From: Tanytarsus gracilentus
Taxonomy: Eukaryota; Arthropoda; Insecta; Diptera; Chironomidae
Direction of reading: 5' to 3'
Assembly: GCA_038502055.1 (NCBI GenBank)
Contig: JAXRKN010000038.1
Span: 5,456,001 to 5,520,000 of the forward strand
DNA: 64,000 nucleotides
The notes below the pieces were generated by a model that saw only the letters and a list, made by a program, of their open reading frames with translations, ran no database searches and had not been told where the DNA came from. Both the position numbers and the translations under genes were made by a program. Shown here piece by piece: positions 59,055 to 64,000 of the stretch. How positions within the stretch are numbered: position 1 is the stretch's first letter; every line of letters begins with the position of its first letter.

Positions 59055-62000
59055 AGCTTTTCTATAAAAAAAATGTGTTCGTCAAAATGATTCAAGGCTG
59101 ACGGGCAGCATCATCCTACTATTGTCTTCTTGTTCTATTGTTTCACAGCATGTCGCCGCTAAATTTTTATGATTTGAAAAACAACATTGACATTCAAATA
59201 ATTCATTTTTCATAATTCTCACTGTGAACTGCAGGCCTCAAACCTCTTTTTATTTTACAACTGTAAAGCTGTCATCATGTGACGAATATTTTTGCAAAGC
59301 AAATTTAATAAATAATCTTTGCTCCAGTCAAAATGAAAATTGAATGCGGATAATTTGAAAAAGTTTTTAATAATTTTTATAACCCCAATAAAATTATTTT
59401 TAATTTAAAAATTTGAAATATTTTTACACTCACCTAAAATAAAGTGGACATTTTTTAAAAGTTTTTCAAAGCATTTTTATTTTAATTCGTCAGCTTTGTG
59501 TGCTAAATAGCGTTTTAAAATACATTAAGCTGCGAGAATAGTAAACAAGCTCTTTATTACGGTCAACTTGGCATCCGAAAAGTTTATGTTTGCATATGCG
59601 GTAGGTGCTGACTTTTAGCTCAGCTTTTCTATATAGCATCTTTTTCAATGGCTTATTCATCCCACGCTTTTTTGACATTGATAATTTATCACCTAAATTA
59701 ACGACATTATAATGTTTAATGGCTCAATTGTTTCTCACTGTAAAGCACTGTTATAGGCAGAAACATGAATTTTGCCATTGTACTTGATGATTTAAAGAAT
59801 TCACTAGACAACATAACAATGACCTTATCTTTAAACCGTCATGGAATTATTGTTTAATGACACATTGTAAAAACGCATTAAAAATCAATGAGAAATTATG
59901 ACAGAACTGCGAGCGCGGTAATTATTTTTTAATATGCGAAAAATCACTTTTAATAAATTGCGATTGCTTCGATTGATTAAAAAATTATTTTATAGCCTTC
60001 AGGGCGAAATGTTTAAAGTTCTTTATTTTGAGCTTTTTTAATTGAAGGGCACACTTTCAGGCGGTTCAAATAATTTATTCATATTAATTAATTATAAAAT
60101 CATTTTTTTTACCTCGTTGAGAAAAAAACACACACAGGAAGAACATAAAAAAATAAAAAGGTTTGATGGCAGAAATTAATAAAATTAAAAACCTGATTTC
60201 AAAAAAAAAGTTTTGCAAAAAAATTGCCAGGAAATCTTATTTGCACAATTCTCCATGCCTAAAAAGTCAATAAATTAAATCTGCTACAGTTTCATGCTAA
60301 ATAAATAAAAACTTGCATTTCTCTTTTTTCAATTCCTTCAAGCATGCGTAAATCAAGTCGCTCACAAAATCACTTGATCTGGGTCAAAAATCTTGTTTTT
60401 CTGCATGGGAAAAAGATTAAAGACTTGTCGATCGAAGTGCGGGAGAGAGAGGCTGAAAAAAATTGAGTGCAGAAATGTTGAGTTATTGCGCAAAATTACC
60501 GCTGCATAATCTAAAGATAGCGCATAAGATTAATTAAAATGCGTTGGTTAAAGACATTTTAAAATTCAACACACTTTGCTAGATTTTATTTCAATTTAGC
60601 TTGATCGTTTGCCAATAAATTTAAAGATTAAGGTCCATATCGATATGGTGTCCGGTGACAATTTATTGACTAATCGACTATCTCGTTTTTATGACGAATT
60701 TATTGAAATTTATGCCACTAATAATGACATTATTGAAAATTAACCGACTTTTGAAGCAGTCGTTATTAAGGGTGTTAACGTAATTGTGACAGTAATGGTT
60801 TGATGAGATTTTTGACCTTTTTTAAAAAATAAAATATTTGTCACATTAATTTATTTAATTAATATTCTAGGTTAAGAAAATTAATTTGAAATTGTTCGCG
60901 CCTTTAACTCAAATTACTCCTTCATAAAATAATAAATTAAACAAGAACACGCGTGTCACTGTGAACATTTAAAATTATACCTTATAGAATATTTTTAACC
61001 GCGTGCATAGAATTTAGATCAATCAAATGCGATAATGCAAAAGCTTTATTCAATTTTTTTTTCATTTCAAAAAATTTAATGAACACGTGGATCTACAGCC
61101 GTGATTGAATTAATAATATTGCATGAGGTGTCATTGAGAGATTTAATGAAGAATAAAAATCGGAAACATAATAAGACTTCATTATATTAATTGACATGGC
61201 GCGAGACCATAATTCACAATGAGAGATTATCTTCAACATATGCAAAATTTTCAGCTCTTTTTTTGCGCTTCGTTGAAGAAAAAAACTCGACAAAGGAGCG
61301 AATGTTTAAGTGATTGGATGTAATTTATCAATAAACATTGCAAACAGCAGTAGAAATTTATGTCAGAATAATATGTTATGAGAGTCTCTTAGTCATGGGG
61401 TCACATGTGCTTGAACTCATTCGAATTATCGTGAATTGAATAATTGTTTTCCACCTAACAGCATAAAGTTATGTCATTTTCTTTGGTGAGCATCGAAAAA
61501 AATTCGTAGAAAAAAAACTCGAGAGCATGAGAAGCAATTAAACATGCATCAAGTACCAATGACCACATCTAGCATACGTCGTACATGTATGCAAATTGAG
61601 GTAATATGCAGTAAATGGAAAATTACATGGTGCCATATTGAGTGGAATTGCCTCTTAAAACAAGCAATTATATCAGACGCAATTTTTTTTATATTCAATT
61701 TCTGCGCTCATTAATTTCGCATTTCCAACTTTTTAAACGACCGCCTTTATCTCACCTCTTTAGTGATCTGTGAAAAAAGAGTTTTCAGCTCAAATCAAAA
61801 TCTATTTATGAGTGTCGCAATTCGCTTCTGAATAGCACCGCCTTTGCATACTCTTGCACTCTCTCCTTCTATATGAACTCGCTCGTGTGCGCACCTTTTT
61901 TGGGTGAGAAGAAAAAGTTCATTAGGAATAAAAGCGAGAAATGATTTACATTAGAGCATTGACTAGACTTCACGTGATCTTTACGAAATTTTCTCACACT

Positions 62001-63960
62001 CAAGTGTGGACATAAAGATATTAAAATTTACTTTAATAATAGCAATTTATGAAAAGTACTTAAAGTTTTTGATATCAAATGTCGGCACGTGAATTATCAC
62101 TCCTTCTCCTCATTGTTGTCCATTTTCGATTTGACATTTTAGGCCATTATCAATTGGGACTATGAGTCTGCAGTAATTTCACGATTTTTCTACTTTGGCT
62201 CTCCGCGCGATCGTGATGGAATTTCTAGAGTTTCATAATATGTTTTTATTTCTTGCATTTTTAACGGTCTCATTCATGTCTTAAAGGGAATTGTTGGAGT
62301 TGCTTGGTCAGGTCTTGTTTTAGCTTATGATTTTTTGAGCATGAAAACAATTTTATTTGGCAATTTTGTGATTGGCCAGGAGGATGGAGGGGTCATAAGT
62401 CGAGAAAACATTTCGCAACAAATCGATAAAAAAAATTGGTCAATAAGGAAAGCTGCTTAGCGGCGCTACTAAAGCTTTCCATTGATGAGGCCTCTATTGA
62501 ATTTGATTGCATTCAATTTTTGGTTAAATTATTTCTTTCTTCACGCAAGTATGGTCAAGTGGTGATGATCTATTATCGCCTAATAGGGCATACATCGCAC
62601 GCTTTCATCATCATCACAATAACGCGGAAAATATTAACTCATTATTTTGATGACTTCCGATTTTTTAATCGCTTTGACCTCAAAAACCGGAGCATCATGC
62701 CTTAATTTTCGAATAAATGGTAATTTTATGTCTTTATCGATATATTTTGTAAAAAATATCAACAAATTATCAAGAGCTGTGATTGGACTCGAAAAAATAG
62801 CCTTAGGACACTGAAATTATCGAAAAGCTCTTGCTTAATAATTTTATTATCTCATAGAATAATTGCGAGAAAGAAATTTCAGTGTAATTACACTACTTAA
62901 GTACAGCGATATGACGACCAGAAAAAAAAGACTTGAGAAATGTGCTCCACGAGTCATGAACTATGAATTGCATAACTAATATATATTGACCTTGTTACAT
63001 CATAAGAATAATGAGGTTTAATAGTTTTAAATTTTGACTTGAAGAATTTTTAGGACATGAAAAATCTTACAAAGTTATTTTTCTCAAATAAAATGATTAA
63101 ACACCCACACAATATGTCCTCGAAAAAAAATAATCACAATTTTAATTGGCATCGGAGAAAAAAAAATCTCCGTCGATAGCTTTAGCATAGACTTTATGTT
63201 GCATACAACAAACATTGAGCATTATTATCCGTCAAATGCACATTACGATTTGGGTTGATGCAATAATAATTGATCACGACTTTAATGCTCAGTCTAGCTA
63301 AAAAGAAGAAAAGCGAGAGACACTCGCGATTTTATTATGTGATACTTCTTTGCATTAGTGCACGAGTAAATGTGTCTTGTATGACATAAGAACGTGATAA
63401 AGGCGAGTTTATGATAAATAACATTTTTACTCAAAAAAAGTGTAAGGAACGTGAGAATTTACTCCTCAAAAAATGACTGGTTTGTAAGACGCAATTTGTA
63501 CTACTGATTATGATAATTATTAATATTATTGGATGTGATTCGAGACACGACAAATGAGAGAAGAGGAAGAAAACAAAAAACTAGTTTTGATGTCGTCTTA
63601 TGTCAAATTTGAATCAGATCATTTGAACGTTTGAACCTGTGCTGTGGTACCAGGAACATGTGCGCGCCTCTTTTAATTTCCTCAATAACTAAATTTTACG
63701 CAAACGAAATAAACGAGAAATATGTATGGCATAGCATTTGTTGATCGCAATTAAGCGATATTAGTTTTTTTCCGCATCGATTAGAAATTAAATTTGACTT
63801 GTTTATGTGCGACAATATTTTTAGATAGATAGATGACAAAGAGGTAGCACGCTGGAGTTACCAGGAGGACGCGCCCGTTTTAATTTCCTTTTCCATAACT
63901 CGAAAGCTTAGGCTAAGGATAAAAACGTAATCATGCAGAACTCTTAAGATTTCTCTCAAG
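59055..63960. other. Intergenic region at the right end
   Basis: About 4.9 kb of AT-rich DNA without a supported gene. Open frames at 59490-59678, 61093-61293 and 62436-62705 have no motif. It is probably upstream sequence of a gene that starts beyond the window. Confidence 0.5.
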
Positions 63961-63967
63961 AATAGAG

Positions 63968-64000
63968 TATAAATACCCCTTTTTTCCCCCTCAACAGCAG
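63968..64000 (+). promoter_or_regulatory. Putative TATA promoter of a gene beyond the window
   Basis: TATAAATA at 63968-63975 is followed after a C- and T-rich stretch by TCAACAGCAG at the window edge, an initiator-like sequence about 25 bases downstream. The arrangement fits an insect TATA promoter reading rightwards. Confidence 0.4.

Noticed and set aside
62436..62705. Open frame of 89 codons near the right end
   Set aside because: Frame has no ATG with good context, no motif and no splice partners.
1..64000. tRNA genes and CRISPR arrays
   Set aside because: No A-box/B-box pair with a cloverleaf was found by eye, and the only regularly spaced repeat is the 120-bp tandem array, which has no spacers. 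A tRNAscan run would settle the tRNA question.

Overview
The window is nuclear DNA from an insect, most likely a nematoceran fly (midge or mosquito-like). It is AT-rich and the genes are split by short GT-AG introns, with one GC-AG intron. The first gene encodes a CAPA neuropeptide precursor whose peptides (two ending FPRV-amide, one ending WFGPRL-amide) most resemble those of mosquitoes and their relatives as I remember them. All gene models below were joined by hand from splice sites and reading phase; no transcript data or database search was available.

Layout. 1.2-2.3 kb (+): Capa. 4.1-4.9 kb (-): an NSE3/MAGE subunit of the SMC5/6 complex. 5.2-7.4 kb (-): an SLC26/SulP anion transporter with a TATA/initiator promoter. 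8.9-10.3 kb (-): two tandem small Ly6/uPAR-domain proteins, each with a signal peptide and a hydrophobic tail. 12.9-16.4 kb (-): TMEM65, a mitochondrial inner-membrane protein, with a GC-AG intron and a possible 123-nt cassette exon. 17.5-21.8 kb (+): a 1432-residue protein joining ankyrin-like repeats, a HELCH zincin-like module, a membrane segment and a NACHT NTPase with winged helix. 22-33 kb: intergenic DNA holding a 1.9-kb foldback transposon. 33.5-44.3 kb (-): a secreted fibrinogen-related protein (FRP1) with an 8.2-kb first intron that carries a second repeat element. 50.2-54.6 kb (+): a CEP350-like centrosomal protein. 56.6-59.1 kb (+): a second fibrinogen-related gene (FRP2). 59.1-64 kb: non-coding, ending in a TATA promoter that probably serves a gene beyond the edge.

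The genes are unrelated in function, as is usual for an insect chromosome, apart from two local families: the Ly6 pair and the inverted FRP pair. The points most worth following are the ankyrin-zincin-TM-NACHT gene, which looks like an innate-immune (NLR/STAND-like) receptor of unusual layout and is flanked by a diverged direct repeat, and the FRP1/FRP2 pair. In the FRP pair three fibrinogen-domain exons and the introns between them are almost identical while everything outside differs, a pattern that points to gene conversion.
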